DNA from: Clostridia bacterium
GTDB taxonomy: Bacteria; Bacillota; Clostridia; Christensenellales; Borkfalkiaceae
DNA length: 64,000 nucleotides
Reading direction: 5' to 3'
Assembly (NCBI GenBank): GCA_017467275.1
Contig: JAFTSN010000025.1
Coordinates: 62,001 to 126,000 of the forward strand
Positions 1-7,373 of the stretch are shown in pieces. Numbering within the stretch: the first letter of the stretch is position 1; each line of letters starts with the position of its first letter. Under the pieces are notes generated by a model. That model did no database searches and was not told the origin of the DNA. It worked only from the letters and a program-made list of their open reading frames with translations. Position numbers and translations under genes: made by a program.

Positions 1-177
1 GCTGCCGCCCGTCACGCAAGTGTGATGATACCAATCGGGACGCTCCTCCTTATGCGAGACGATGAATTCCCCCGTGCCGCTAAGCCCCAAGGGAATACAC
101 TCCCGCAAATTTTCAAAACGGTATACGTTCCGCTTTGCCTCTCCCGAAAGGAGCTCGATAAATTCTTCCGCTCTCAT
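1..177 (-). CDS. N-terminal 59 codons of an unidentified protein, cut by window edge
   Basis: An open frame starts at ATG 177-175 behind a GGCGGAGAGC ribosome site and runs off the left end. A near-perfect promoter lies 50 bases upstream, which supports a real gene start. The visible protein begins MRAEEFIELLSGEAKR and ends at ...HHTCVTGGS. The TGGS end could be the start of a Walker A loop, as in FtsK/SpoIIIE-type ATPases, but the window stops too early to decide. I do not recognise the family. Confidence 0.55.
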   Translation of the reverse strand, partial: MRAEEFIELLSGEAKRNVYRFENLRECIPLGLSGTGEFIVSHKEERPDWYHHTCVTGGS

Positions 178-226
178 GCTCTCCGCCTTTTTGCCGACCT
201 TATCGGCTGTCGTCTTATTTCTTTAT

Positions 227-255
227 AGTATAGCACTGTTTTTTTAAAAAGTCAA
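227..255 (-). promoter_or_regulatory. Sigma-A promoter for the gene at the left edge
   Basis: On the minus strand TTGACT (255-250), a 17-base spacer and TATACT (232-227) precede the ATG at 177. This is one mismatch from consensus in each box with ideal spacing. Confidence 0.8.
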
Positions 256-315
256 GTGGCCGAAGAAGAATATAACCCGAGCTAGCCAAAGGCGCGCTCG
301 GATCATATACTTTCG

Positions 316-1755
316 CTATGCGATTTCGTTGAAGTAATCGGAATAGAAGGTTATTGTGACCGTCTTTTCTATCCCCTTTCTCAAAACCTTGAGGGTCAGC
401 GTGTCGCCCTCGCGGATGGTAAGCATCAGATCGATCACGTGATATCTGCGCTCAATCGCAACCGTCTCCCCGCCGTTCACTTGCGCCGAAACGAGCACGT
501 CGTTCGCCTCCAACCCGCAGACGTCTGCAACAGAGCGCACGTCCACGGACGAAATCGCAATCTCCTCCACAATTTTGAGCCGCTTACTCTGTTCGTCCCA
601 AACCGCCTTGGAATCGGTCGTCCCGATCTTAACGCCAAGCGTGGCACGCTTAACCTTTAAGCCGTTTGCCTTAAGGTTTCCGACCACGTTCATAACCTGA
701 TTGATGGGTAGCGCATAGCCCATATTTTCGACGTCTTTTTCCACGTTCTTCGCGCTCGGGATTCCGATCAGCTTTCCCTGCGAATCAAAGAGCGCACCGC
801 CCGAATTTCCGTGGTTGATTGCCGCGTCCGTCCGCATCACGCGAAAATCCAATTCCGTCACGGTATCCGCGCCCGTCATGGAGATATACTCCGAATCGAC
901 GGACAATACTCCCTCCGAAACGGAAATGCCGTCTCCCTCGGGGTTTCCGATTGCATACACCTTTTCGCCCACACGCACGGTATTGGAATCGCCGATTTCC
1001 GCCGCCACCATCTCGCTCTCACGGAGCACGGAGCTACCAGACACCTCCAAAACCGCAACGTCGTAAGTCATGGACCCGCCGATATACGTTGCGCGGATCC
1101 CGCCCGCACCGCCGTCAACCCCTGTGGTGTAGTCCTTCTCCTCGTTGTTTACGGTAAGCGTTTTATAGGAGGTTCTCGTAAAGCTCATGAGTCCGCCGTA
1201 GGGATACAGCCAAATCTCGTCGGAGATATGGTTTTCGTCCAAGCTTGCCGCGCCGTAAACGACGTGATAATTCGTGATCACGAGCGCGTTGCCGTTCTCC
1301 TTATCCAGCCAATAAACAACCCCGCTGCCCGCGGCGTTCTTCTTATAGTTGAGCGTTTCCGTGACGTAGTAGCCGACCTTATATTCAAGCTGATAGTCAA
1401 AGGCGCAATACACGCTCACAACCGACATCACATTCTTGGCGATTGTGTCCGTGTCGTTGGTTTCGCTGACGTTCACGTTTAAATATTCCTTTAAAAAGTC
1501 GTTGAAGCTGCCCTCATTGCCCTGCCCGAGCCAAGCCTCGTAGATCTCCTCGATCGTCGGACTTTTCGCATCCTCGCCGTCCTTACCTTTGAGGCTTAAC
1601 AGCCACTCCTCCTCCGTGCCGACAAAAGAGCCGTTCTCCACCGCGATATCGTAAGCGCTCTTGCTTTCGGAAAAATCGCAAGCCGCTGAACCGAACGCCG
1701 TCAACGCCGCAATGAGACTCACCGCCGCCATTTTTAAAATTTTCGTTATTTTCAT
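316..1755 (-). CDS. HtrA/DegP-like trypsin-fold serine protease with PDZ domain, lipoprotein
   Basis: Membrane-anchored protease of the HtrA family, probably acting on misfolded or surface proteins outside the membrane. The N-terminus has a basic start, a hydrophobic stretch and Cys26 as likely lipid attachment (SAAC, a loose lipobox). The triad is visible: His164 in TNYHVV, Asp232 in TYDVAVLEV and Ser318 in GNSGGALFD. A PDZ-like domain follows from about residue 370. Between the lipid site and protease (about 34-60) lies AYDIAVENG-x-VGTEEEWL, a short Clostridia surface-protein motif that I recall but cannot name. The start is fixed by GGGAGGAATTCCGA before the ATG. It stands alone. Family assignment is firm; the substrate is unknown. 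Confidence 0.88.
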   Translation of the reverse strand: MKITKILKMAAVSLIAALTAFGSAACDFSESKSAYDIAVENGSFVGTEEEWLLSLKGKDGEDAKSPTIEEIYEAWLGQGNEGSFNDFLKEYLNVNVSETNDTDTIAKNVMSVVSVYCAFDYQLEYKVGYYVTETLNYKKNAAGSGVVYWLDKENGNALVITNYHVVYGAASLDENHISDEIWLYPYGGLMSFTRTSYKTLTVNNEEKDYTTGVDGGAGGIRATYIGGSMTYDVAVLEVSGSSVLRESEMVAAEIGDSNTVRVGEKVYAIGNPEGDGISVSEGVLSVDSEYISMTGADTVTELDFRVMRTDAAINHGNSGGALFDSQGKLIGIPSAKNVEKDVENMGYALPINQVMNVVGNLKANGLKVKRATLGVKIGTTDSKAVWDEQSKRLKIVEEIAISSVDVRSVADVCGLEANDVLVSAQVNGGETVAIERRYHVIDLMLTIREGDTLTLKVLRKGIEKTVTITFYSDYFNEIA

Positions 1756-1902
1756 TCGGAATTCCTCCCGTTTAAACGGATTCCACCGCTTTTTATTTAT
1801 TATAGACCAACTTTTCGTTTATTAATTTACGGTTATTTGAAAAGTATGTGAACGTTTCTTAATATTATAGACAATTCTCTAGCGCATTCGGTTGGTAAAA
1901 GC

Positions 1903-2487
1903 TTAGAAGCCGCCCAGCTCGTCGAGCGTTAAGGAAAACGAGGGAATAAAATGCTCGAAGAAATAGTCAATCTCGGGCATCTTGCGGTTTTTCAGCTCCG
2001 CTTCGATGGATTTTTTCGCCTTGGAAAATTCCTTGTTGCCCGAGCGCAGTTCCTCGAGGCATTTGATATATGCCGAGAGCTTATCCGCCGCCTTGACAAG
2101 TTTATACTCCACGCTCTCCTCGTCGGCGAGCACAAAGGGTGCAATCTCCTTTTTCATGACCTCGGGAAGCATCTCCGTCATTTTTTCGCAAGCCGTTTTT
2201 TCCAGCTCTTTATACGCGCCGTGAATGCTTTGATTGTGATATTTAATCGGCGTGGGAAGATCCCCCGTCATGACCTCGCTCGTCTCGTGGTACATTGCAT
2301 AGAGCACCGTCTTACCGACGTCCGCATTTCCACCGAACACGCCGTTATGAATGACCGCGAGCGCGTGCGCAAGAACGGCGACGCCCTGCGAATGCTCCAT
2401 GATATTCTCTTCGCGCGTGGAGCGCATGAGCTGCCAGCGTTTGATATACTTCATTCTGTCCAAATACGCATAAAAATCGTGTCGCAT
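1903..2487 (-). CDS. HD-domain hydrolase, YfbR-like 5'-deoxynucleotidase
   Basis: Predicted metal-dependent phosphohydrolase that removes phosphate from deoxynucleoside 5'-monophosphates (YfbR family). Visible motifs are the first metal-binding His in NIMEHSQGVAVLAHAL, the HD-type pair in MYHETSEVM and the family signature TGDLPTPIKY. The product is 194 residues, normal for the family. A longer frame is open up to 2646, but I chose the ATG at 2487 because GAGGT precedes it and the extra 53 codons run through the antisense of the TPP riboswitch and would be low-quality protein. It is transcribed divergently from the riboswitch-controlled thiT, with the two promoters overlapping in about 150 bases. 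Confidence 0.85.
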   Translation of the reverse strand: MRHDFYAYLDRMKYIKRWQLMRSTREENIMEHSQGVAVLAHALAVIHNGVFGGNADVGKTVLYAMYHETSEVMTGDLPTPIKYHNQSIHGAYKELEKTACEKMTEMLPEVMKKEIAPFVLADEESVEYKLVKAADKLSAYIKCLEELRSGNKEFSKAKKSIEAELKNRKMPEIDYFFEHFIPSFSLTLDELGGF

Positions 2488-2509
2488 AATTTTTTTTACC
2501 TCATTTTGA

Positions 2510-2538
2510 TTGACAGACGGGAATTTTTGTTCTATAAT
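2510..2538 (+). promoter_or_regulatory. Consensus promoter of the TPP-riboswitch/thiT transcript
   Basis: TTGACA at 2510-2515, a 17-base spacer and TATAAT at 2533-2538: a perfect sigma-A promoter. Transcription would begin about 2545, just before the riboswitch aptamer. Confidence 0.92.
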
Positions 2539-2556
2539 AGGATTACAAAATTTAAT

Positions 2557-2646
2557 TTGTTTTATCCGTCGTGGGTGCTTTTTTAAGGCTGAGATCATAC
2601 CACTCGAATCGGCAAGGTAATACTTGAGCGAAAGATGTGAAAACAA
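2557..2646 (+). ncRNA. TPP (THI-element) riboswitch aptamer
   Basis: The core of the thiamine pyrophosphate aptamer can be read: GTGGGTGC (2571-2578), CTGAGAT (2589-2595), then CCACTCGAA and the helix around AAGGTAATACTTGAGCG. Closing stem P1 is TTGTTTT (2557-2563) with AAAACAA (2640-2646). A terminator-like hairpin follows at 2682-2735 before the thiT start codon, so control is probably by ligand-induced termination. Position between a consensus promoter and a thiamine transporter gene fits the known role of this class. Confidence 0.93.
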
Positions 2647-2681
2647 CGTGGCGTCTCCTTGGAGACGAAAACCGACTTGAC

Positions 2682-2735
2682 CGCGCCCCGCGCTTTCGGC
2701 ATTTTGCCGTTTGCCCTCGGGCGCGCGTTTTGTTT
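2682..2735 (+). terminator. Riboswitch expression-platform terminator
   Basis: CGCGCCC (2682-2688) pairs with GGGCGCG (2719-2725), followed by TTTTGTTT. It lies between the TPP aptamer and the thiT ribosome site, as expected for a ligand-controlled intrinsic terminator. The loop is long (30 bases) and may itself fold. Confidence 0.65.
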
Positions 2736-2777
2736 CTGCGTGCTTTCGGCGGAAATAAAACGAACAGGAGGTTTTTT

Positions 2778-3923
2778 ATGTTTCTCTATTCCCTTTTAGC
2801 AGAGTTGAAATGGTACCCTATCCTTTTCGACTCCCCCGCAAACGTCGTCCGCTCGGCGGCGTTCTGGTTGACGGTCGTCCTTACCGCAACCTTTGTTATA
2901 GGTCTGTTTTTAACGAAAAACAGAGCCCGTTTTCTCAAAACGTCTTTGACCGTCGCGATCGTTTATTCTTGCGCGCTGATCATCGTCCTTTTGAGCTTTG
3001 CGCTCAAAGAAGACGGAATACAGCCCCTGCTCTTTTACCCGCTTGCGGTCTTGTGCGCCCTCATTCTTCTCTCTATTTTGGCTTACGCGCTCGTCTCGAA
3101 AAAGGCGCCCGAAAAGAAAAAGCTCGTCGGGATCGCGGCAACCGTTCTCGTCGCCGCCGCATTTATCGTCGCCCTCGCGCTCATCTCCGCATATTACAGA
3201 CAAAACATCAAAGCGGACGGCTACTATAACTCCGATACCGCGTCCGTCAATCAGATCGTCCTGTATATCGGCGCGATCGCCTTAACGGCGGTCATCATCG
3301 CGCTCGCGATCTTCGGAAACACCTCCGCCAAAAAAGGTTTCGATGCCAAATCTTTGGCGTATGCTGGCGTATGCGTCGCCATGAGCTTTGCGCTCTCGTA
3401 TTTGCGGATCGTGAAACTTCCGCAGGGCGGCTCCGTTACGATCGCGTCCCTGCTGCCGCTCATGCTGTACGCCTATCTTTTCGGCACGAAAAAGGGCGTG
3501 ATCGTGGGCTTTGCCTACGGGCTTTTACAAGCCGTTCAGGATCCCTGGATTATTCATCCGGCGCAGTTTTTGCTTGACTATCCCGTCGCCTTTGCCGCGA
3601 TCGGACTTTCGGGTCTCTTCTCAAAGATAAAGGCTTTGAATAAGCTGCCGCAGATAAAATTCGCTCTTGGGGCGATCGTTGGCAGCGTAATGCGCTTTAT
3701 TTGCCACGTTCTCTCGGGCGTGTTCGCCTTTTCCGCTTATGCGGGAAATCAAAATCCTTGGGCGTACAGTTTGGCTTATAATTCCTTCGTCTTCGTGGAT
3801 ATCGCGCTCGCGATCTTGGTCGGCGTCCTCGTGTTCTCCTCGAAGTCCTTCTTAAAGGTTACGGGGACCGTCGGAGCGGGTGCCGCAACAAAAACGGAAA
3901 CAGCCAAAACGAACGGAAACTAA
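2778..3923 (+). CDS. thiT: ThiT-type thiamine ECF transporter S component with extra N-terminal membrane domain
   Basis: Substrate-binding membrane subunit of an energy-coupling-factor transporter for thiamine. Residues about 190-356 match ThiT: GGSVTIASLLPLML, YGLLQAVQDPW, QFLLDYPVAF and the WAYSLAYNSF region. The protein is 381 residues, about twice the usual ThiT; residues 1-185 hold roughly four to five more hydrophobic segments of unknown role. The start is the ATG after AGGAGGTTTTTT; an upstream in-frame extension reaches into the riboswitch and was rejected. The TPP riboswitch upstream independently supports thiamine as the substrate. EcfA/EcfT partners are not in the window. Its TAA stop overlaps the rimM stop on the other strand. 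Confidence 0.9.
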   Translation: MFLYSLLAELKWYPILFDSPANVVRSAAFWLTVVLTATFVIGLFLTKNRARFLKTSLTVAIVYSCALIIVLLSFALKEDGIQPLLFYPLAVLCALILLSILAYALVSKKAPEKKKLVGIAATVLVAAAFIVALALISAYYRQNIKADGYYNSDTASVNQIVLYIGAIALTAVIIALAIFGNTSAKKGFDAKSLAYAGVCVAMSFALSYLRIVKLPQGGSVTIASLLPLMLYAYLFGTKKGVIVGFAYGLLQAVQDPWIIHPAQFLLDYPVAFAAIGLSGLFSKIKALNKLPQIKFALGAIVGSVMRFICHVLSGVFAFSAYAGNQNPWAYSLAYNSFVFVDIALAILVGVLVFSSKSFLKVTGTVGAGAATKTETAKTNGN

Positions 3924-4420
3924 TCCACGCAGACCTCGAAAAAGCGTTTTTTGTCGACCACGAGCTTTTTATTCTCCAAATCGACCTTTAAAACAACGCC
4001 TTTCACGGCGGGGAAGAGTATTCTCTTTCCCGCTTTTTCTATGGTGTAGACGTCCGAGGAGAGGTTAGCGATCTCCACGACGGTGCCAAGCACCTCGCCC
4101 TCCTCCGTCTCGCAGGAGAGCCCCACGATGTCCACGATATAATATTGCCCTTCCTCAAGCTCGGGTGCATCCGCTCGGTTGCCCTCGAGCTTTTTTCCGC
4201 GCAAAAGCTCCGCCGCGTTCCGATCAGGCACGCCGCGCAGTCCCAAGAAGCAACAATTCTCCCCGCCGACGCGGAAAGAAAGAATTTTATACGCCGTGCC
4301 GTCGATGTACACCGACCCGAATGCTTTCACGTCCTCGGGAAAATCGGTGTAGGTCTTAACCTTTATCTCGCCTCGGATTCCCTGCGGTTTCAAAACCTCG
4401 CCGATGATCAATCTGTCCAT
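3920..4420 (-). CDS. rimM: Ribosome maturation factor RimM
   Basis: Assists 16S rRNA processing and 30S head assembly by binding S19. The 166-residue protein has the N-terminal RimM domain (IGEVLKPQGIRGEIKVKTYTD) and a C-terminal PRC-barrel (GQYYIVDIVGL ... ILFPAVKGVV). The start at 4420 follows TTAAAGGAG with good spacing; an upstream open frame lacks one. It ends with a TAG codon that overlaps the thiT stop codon tail-to-tail, leaving no room for a separate terminator. The usual next genes, trmD and rplS, are missing. A terminator separates it from khpA, so it may have its own promoter. Confidence 0.93.
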   Translation of the reverse strand: MDRLIIGEVLKPQGIRGEIKVKTYTDFPEDVKAFGSVYIDGTAYKILSFRVGGENCCFLGLRGVPDRNAAELLRGKKLEGNRADAPELEEGQYYIVDIVGLSCETEEGEVLGTVVEIANLSSDVYTIEKAGKRILFPAVKGVVLKVDLENKKLVVDKKRFFEVCVD

Positions 4421-4543
4421 AATAAACTCCTTTAACCGAAACAATAATCCATAGCGTATAATAATGACGACGAGCCTTAGCGCGTTAAAAAGACGGCTTT
4501 TGGCTGGTTCGGATGATATGGTTTCGTTCGTCAAGCCAAGCGC

Positions 4544-4572
4544 AAAAAAGGCTTTCGGGGGAAAGCCTTTTT
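4544..4572 (-). terminator. Intrinsic terminator after khpA
   Basis: AAAAAGGCTTTC, loop GGGG and GAAAGCCTTTTT form a strong symmetrical hairpin 17 bases past the khpA stop codon. With A and T runs on both sides it can stop transcription in either direction. Confidence 0.88.
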
Positions 4573-4588
4573 CTATCCGTTTTTGAGC

Positions 4589-4858
4589 TTACTCCTCGTC
4601 CGTGTCGAAATCGACGGCATCGCCGTCCTTTTCACGAATCTCGACAACGTATTTCTTGGAGTCCGAAGGCGTTGCCGCGTGCACGAGCGTACGCATCGCC
4701 TTTGCGATCTTACCCTGCTTGCCGATGACCTTGCCCATATCCGAGGAGGGAAGGGTGACGGTGATCTCGATCACTCTGTCCTTTTCCTTGACCTCGTATT
4801 CCACGGCGTCCTTGTCCTCTGCAAACTGACCTACGATATATTTGACTAAATCCAGCAT
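4589..4858 (-). CDS. khpA: KH-domain RNA-binding protein KhpA
   Basis: Small cytoplasmic RNA-binding protein (YlqC/KhpA family) that in other Firmicutes partners KhpB and affects cell elongation and RNA stability. It is 89 residues with a single KH domain; the GxxG loop is seen in DMGKVIGKQGKIAKAMRTLV. The C-terminus is an acidic tail (VDFDTDEE). It lies 63 bases downstream of rpsP, the usual position, and is followed by the terminator at 4544-4572. Confidence 0.92.
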   Translation of the reverse strand: MLDLVKYIVGQFAEDKDAVEYEVKEKDRVIEITVTLPSSDMGKVIGKQGKIAKAMRTLVHAATPSDSKKYVVEIREKDGDAVDFDTDEE

Positions 4859-4921
4859 AACCTACCTCCCGATTCAAGTCTCTTTCCGTTCGGTTGCGCC
4901 GCCACGGAATTTTATCGGCGA

Positions 4922-5215
4922 TTATTTGTTGGACTTTTTCGCCTTGGTCTTGGAAGGGCTGAGCTTCTCGGATTTTTCCATAGCGCCCGTCTTGACAAGG
5001 AGATTCTTCGCCGTTTCGGTGGGCTGAGCGCCCTTCGAGAGCCAAGCCTTTGCTTTCTCGACGTCGATATCGAGCTCAACGGGATCGCAGGTGGGTCTAT
5101 AGTGACCGATGCACTCGATGTACTCGCCCGACATAGCCTTTCTGCTGTCAGCAACGACAACGCGGTAGATAGGGTTCTTCTTGTCGCCCATTCTGAAAAG
5201 TCTGATCTTAACCAT
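4922..5215 (-). CDS. rpsP: 30S ribosomal protein S16
   Basis: Structural protein of the small ribosomal subunit. The N-terminus MVKIRLFRMGDKKNPIYRV and the segment EYIECIGHYRPTCDP are typical of S16; the 97-residue length is normal, with a lysine-rich tail (SPSKTKAKKSNK). The start follows TTGGAGGTATTTT. It sits between ffh and khpA, the conserved order in Firmicutes. Confidence 0.97.
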   Translation of the reverse strand: MVKIRLFRMGDKKNPIYRVVVADSRKAMSGEYIECIGHYRPTCDPVELDIDVEKAKAWLSKGAQPTETAKNLLVKTGAMEKSEKLSPSKTKAKKSNK

Positions 5216-5320
5216 AATAAAATACCTCCAAAGTATCTTTAAAATATTTTTTCCTTATTTTTTAACGGATTGCTCCGCTTTTTTTTAATTTTATTCCTTA
5301 TATAAAACAACTCTGTTTCA

Positions 5321-6640
5321 TTAAAAAGGAAGTCGGAATCTACCCTTACCGCCCTTCAACTGTTTCATGAGTTGCTTGGTCTGCTCGAACTGTTTCAAAA
5401 GCTGGTTGATTTCCTGCACGCTTCTGCCCGAACCCGCCGCAATACGGCGCTTTCTCCTGCTGTCGATAATATTCGGATTATCTCGCTCCGCCTGCGTCAT
5501 AGAAAGAATGATTGCCTTGGTGTGCTCGATGCGTTTCTCGTCGATATCTCCCTCGTTAACTTTCAGCTTACCCATACCGGGGAGCATACTCATCATCGCC
5601 TGAGCGCCGCCCATTTTTTTGAGCATTGCGAACTGCTCAAGATAATCGCTCAAAGTGAAAGCGTTCTCCTGCATCTTCTTTTGCATCTTTTTGGCGTCCT
5701 CTTCCGTGATCGCCTGCTGTGCCTTTTCAATGAGGGACAAAACGTCGCCCATGCCGAGAATTCTTGACGCCATACGGTCGGGATAGAACGGCTCGAGATC
5801 GGTGAGCTTTTCTCCCACGCCGATAAACTTGATGGGCTTGCCCGTCACCGCCTTGATGGAAAGACAGGCGCCGCCTCTCGTGTCGCCGTCGAGCTTGGTC
5901 AAAATCACGCCCGTGATTTCCAAGCGGGAATTAAACGTCTCCGCGACGTTCACTGCCTCCTGACCCGTCATGGCGTCCACCACGAGCAGGGTCTCGGTCA
6001 CCTCCACGTTCTTTTTAACGTTCTCAAGCTCCTGCATGAGCGTTTCGTCGATCTGAAGCCGACCCGCCGTGTCCAAAATCACCGTGTCATAGCCTTTGGA
6101 ACGGGCGTAGTCGATCGCTTCCTTTGCCGTTTTCACGGGGCTTTGTGTGCCGCGCTCAAACACCTCCGTCTGTGCGTTTTTTCCCACAACCTGCAGCTGT
6201 GCGATCGCCGCGGGACGGTAGATATCTCCCGCCACGAGCAAGGGGCGTTTGCCTTGCTTTTTGAGCTGAACGGCGAGCTTGCCGCAAAGCGTCGTCTTAC
6301 CCGCGCCCTGAAGACCGCACATCATAATGACGGTGGGCAGCTTGGGCGAGACCTCGAGCTTCGCATTTTTCGAGCCCATGAGCTTGATCAGCTCCTCATT
6401 GACGATTTTAATGACCTGCTGTGCGGGGTTGAGGGAAGCGAGAATTTCCTGCCCGACCGCCTTTTCCGAGACCTCGGCAATGAAATTTTTCGCCACGCGT
6501 AAATTGACGTCCGCTTCAAGGAGCGCCACGCGCACCTCGCGCATCGCCGTGCGAATCTCAAGCTCCGTCAGCTTGCCGCGCTTGGTGAGCTTGGAGAATA
6601 TGTGGTTGAGTCTTTCCGAAAGGGAAGCAAATAAAGCCAT
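5321..6640 (-). CDS. ffh: Signal recognition particle protein Ffh
   Basis: GTPase that binds signal peptides on nascent chains with 4.5S RNA and delivers ribosomes to FtsY. The 439-residue protein shows the N helical domain (MALFASLSERLNHIF), the G domain with P-loop GLQGAGKTTLCGKLA, DTAGRLQID and TKLDGDTRGG, and a methionine-rich M domain (MKKMGGAQAMMSMLPGMGKL) near residues 340-370, then the RNA-binding SRRKRRIAAGSG. The start at 6640 follows AAGGAGGAGAAAGC; twelve more upstream codons are open but lack a site. The 4.5S RNA gene is not here. Confidence 0.97.
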   Translation of the reverse strand: MALFASLSERLNHIFSKLTKRGKLTELEIRTAMREVRVALLEADVNLRVAKNFIAEVSEKAVGQEILASLNPAQQVIKIVNEELIKLMGSKNAKLEVSPKLPTVIMMCGLQGAGKTTLCGKLAVQLKKQGKRPLLVAGDIYRPAAIAQLQVVGKNAQTEVFERGTQSPVKTAKEAIDYARSKGYDTVILDTAGRLQIDETLMQELENVKKNVEVTETLLVVDAMTGQEAVNVAETFNSRLEITGVILTKLDGDTRGGACLSIKAVTGKPIKFIGVGEKLTDLEPFYPDRMASRILGMGDVLSLIEKAQQAITEEDAKKMQKKMQENAFTLSDYLEQFAMLKKMGGAQAMMSMLPGMGKLKVNEGDIDEKRIEHTKAIILSMTQAERDNPNIIDSRRKRRIAAGSGRSVQEINQLLKQFEQTKQLMKQLKGGKGRFRLPF

Positions 6641-6725
6641 GCTTTCTCCTCCTTGCTTTTTTCTCGCCGCGCTCATAGCCGACTTTTGCCAAACCGCGTT
6701 TTATCGTCCGTCCGATCCTGCCCGT

Positions 6726-7163
6726 TTAGAAAACGGTGCGTTCCGTGCCCTGTTCTTTCTCGTCCTCTTTAAGACGGTTTTCAAGCGCCTCGATTTCCGC
6801 TTGGATTTCGGGATGCGCTTCTTTTTGCTTTTTCAGCCAACGTTCCACGCGCGTCATATAGAGAGAAAACGCGCCGTTCACCTCGTCGAAAGCGGTTAAA
6901 AAACCGAGCTTTTCCTCATAGTCCTCAAGCTGTTTGCGGCATTTGACAAGACAGTCGGAAACGCTTTGCCTTGAGACCCCTTTTTGCTCGGCGATCTCGC
7001 CCAAGGACAGATCGTAGTTAAAATAAAGGTCGGTAATCTCGCGCTGGTGGGCGGTGAGAAGCGGACTATAGAGATCCCAAAGCCGCATGAACGCCGCGTC
7101 CTTAACGGAAACTATCTCCGCGTTTTCGTCCGTCACAATAACGCCGCTCGAAAACTTACGCAT
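6726..7163 (-). CDS. ylxM: YlxM-like HTH protein, SRP-associated
   Basis: Putative DNA-binding protein of the YlxM/p13 family that is almost always encoded just before ffh in Firmicutes. The 145-residue protein has a sigma-70 region 4-like helix-turn-helix: LLTAHQREITDLYFNYDLSLGEIAEQKGVSRQSVSDCLVK without gaps in that region, about residues 34-75. The C-terminal part is a charged helix (KKQKEAHPEIQAEIEALENR). Start at 7163 follows GGGAGGAGAGCGT. The product is slightly longer than the typical 110-120 residues. A consensus promoter directly upstream makes it the first gene of ylxM-ffh-rpsP-khpA. Confidence 0.85.
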   Translation of the reverse strand: MRKFSSGVIVTDENAEIVSVKDAAFMRLWDLYSPLLTAHQREITDLYFNYDLSLGEIAEQKGVSRQSVSDCLVKCRKQLEDYEEKLGFLTAFDEVNGAFSLYMTRVERWLKKQKEAHPEIQAEIEALENRLKEDEKEQGTERTVF

Positions 7164-7187
7164 ACGCTCTCCTCCCTTTACCCGAGT

Positions 7188-7216
7188 ATTATAGCGCAAA
7201 AAAATATGCCTGTCAA
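7188..7216 (-). promoter_or_regulatory. Consensus promoter of ylxM-ffh-rpsP-khpA
   Basis: TTGACA (7216-7211), 17 bases and TATAAT (7193-7188) on the minus strand, perfectly matching consensus. The -35 box lies inside the 3' arm of the terminator hairpin at 7208-7235. Confidence 0.93.
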
Positions 7217-7235
7217 GCAAAATCACTTGACAGGC
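7196..7235 (-). terminator. Terminator of the pyrH-rseP operon overlapping the ylxM promoter
   Basis: A perfect 10-base-pair stem, GCCTGTCAAG (7208-7217) with CTTGACAGGC (7226-7235), 8-base loop, is followed on the minus strand by ATATTTTTTT. It is about 140 bases past the rseP stop. The -35 box of the next promoter is part of the stem. Confidence 0.75.
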
Positions 7236-7373
7236 GAAAATTTTTTGTTTTTTCTGAATGCCGTAAAACGCTTTGCGGGCATACCCGCGGGACGGCTGGC
7301 GCCGTTTATGCGAAAGCCGACGTTTTTCTTTATAGGGATCTATTACGCCGCAGGCTACACCCGCGCCTTTCAA

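Noticed and set aside
277..301. Terminator after the HtrA-like gene
   Set aside because: CCGAGC/GCTCGG arms form a stem, but the following GTTATATTCTTC is not a clear T-run; not called as a feature.
1756..1902. Promoter for the HtrA-like gene
   Set aside because: Two GTCTATAAT copies occur upstream on the minus strand, but neither has an acceptable -35 box at 16-18 bases.
2487..2646. N-terminal extension of the HD-domain protein
   Set aside because: The extra 53 codons are the antisense of the riboswitch and promoter, and the internal ATG has a ribosome site and matches the family start.
5258..5285. Hairpin with T-run on the plus strand between rpsP and ffh (CGGATTGCTCCG, TTTTTTTT)
   Set aside because: There is no plus-strand gene to terminate, the stem is only five pairs, and on the minus strand no T-run follows.
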